Origin: Bacteroidales bacterium | Lineage (GTDB): Bacteria; Bacteroidota; Bacteroidia; Bacteroidales; P3 | Assembly (NCBI GenBank): GCA_900771365.1 | Contig: CAAGNU010000073.1 | Coordinates: forward strand, 1 to 22,240 | DNA length: 22,240 bases | Direction of reading: 5' to 3' | Part shown: piece after piece, positions 22,037 to 22,240 of the stretch | Layout of the letters: each line of letters starts with the position of its first letter | How positions within the stretch are numbered: position 1 is the first letter of the stretch | The notes under the pieces: model-generated | Told to the model about the DNA's origin: nothing | The model's input: the letters and a program-made list of their open reading frames with translations, nothing else | Databases searched by the model: none | Position numbers and translations under genes: made by a program

Positions 22037-22240
22037 TCAGTGAATTGACAAATGAATCGGTATCGTTGGTTTGTAAAAAAACAAATCTTATAGAATAAAA
22101 TAAAATAGAATAAAAATATAAATCAATGGTTCGGTAGGAAAAAGTTAACAATTAGGCGGCAGGAGCCGCGATATTAAAGAGTTCTTTGACAATTTTGGCA
22201 TTTATTGACTTGTTCGGACGGAAACCCGACATGACAAAAA
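22037..22240. other. Downstream non-coding end of the window
   Basis: An AT-rich tract with short TAGAATAAAA/TAAAAT repeats (22091-22122) is followed by a GCGGC-AGGA-GCCGC hairpin near 22157-22170 and AAAGA-GT-TCTTT (near 22178-22189). An ATG at 22231 could open the next gene but only three codons are visible. Confidence 0.45.

Noticed and set aside
22171..22240. Possible CRISPR leader or rRNA-type leader at the window end
   Set aside because: The AAAGAGTTCTTTGACA stretch looked suggestive, but no repeat unit or rRNA sequence is visible before the window ends.

Overview
The window reads as chromosomal DNA of a Bacteroidales bacterium, probably Prevotella-like (family-level placement is an inference). 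The evidence is recurrent TAnnTTTG promoter boxes, lipoproteins with Bacteroidetes-style N-termini, type IX secretion (T9SS) C-terminal sorting domains, a gingipain-type C25 protease, and GC-rich genes separated by AT-rich gaps. I see no intact transposase, integrase, phage or CRISPR genes. The only mobile-element gene is a decayed serine recombinase tail.

Layout. 1-5402 (+): a secreted SGNH/DUF4886-like protein with a T9SS tail, a patatin-POTRA-barrel protein (type Vd-like), murB, and a 219-aa acidic cytosolic protein, closed by a strong terminator. 5403-6773: about 1.1 kb without genes, holding copy 1 of a 245-bp dispersed repeat, then a promoter and a long structured leader. 6774-8141: two lipoprotein genes (PKD/C2-like and a small unknown). 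8414-11002: purA, a PepSY-like secreted protein, and tRNA-Leu(TAG) 8 bases after that gene. 11049-16448: an fRMsr-MsrA fusion, a small HTH-like protein and a 1300-aa C25 protease with a T9SS tail. 16911-17906 (-): a metallo-beta-lactamase-fold lipoprotein and a 59-aa winged-helix-like protein. 17907-20000: mostly non-coding, with copy 2 of the 245-bp repeat, initiator tRNA-fMet with promoter and terminator, and the recombinase pseudogene. 20102-22036: a 45-aa peptide gene and a fimbrillin-like/FISUMP-like lipoprotein.

How the genes fit together. Most proteins act at the cell envelope: two T9SS cargo proteins, one self-contained outer-membrane patatin, four predicted lipoproteins, and MurB for peptidoglycan precursors. 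The Msr fusion repairs oxidised methionine. The most unusual items are: the 245-bp repeat in two copies that align without a gap and have near-terminal inverted repeats; the fRMsr-MsrA fusion; the nested-stem leader before the PKD lipoprotein; an octamer tandem repeat occupying the murB ribosome-binding region; a possible pseudoknot with a three-codon upstream ORF before the first gene; and the 45-aa peptide gene behind a palindrome-bearing promoter. No single unambiguous new multi-gene system is visible.
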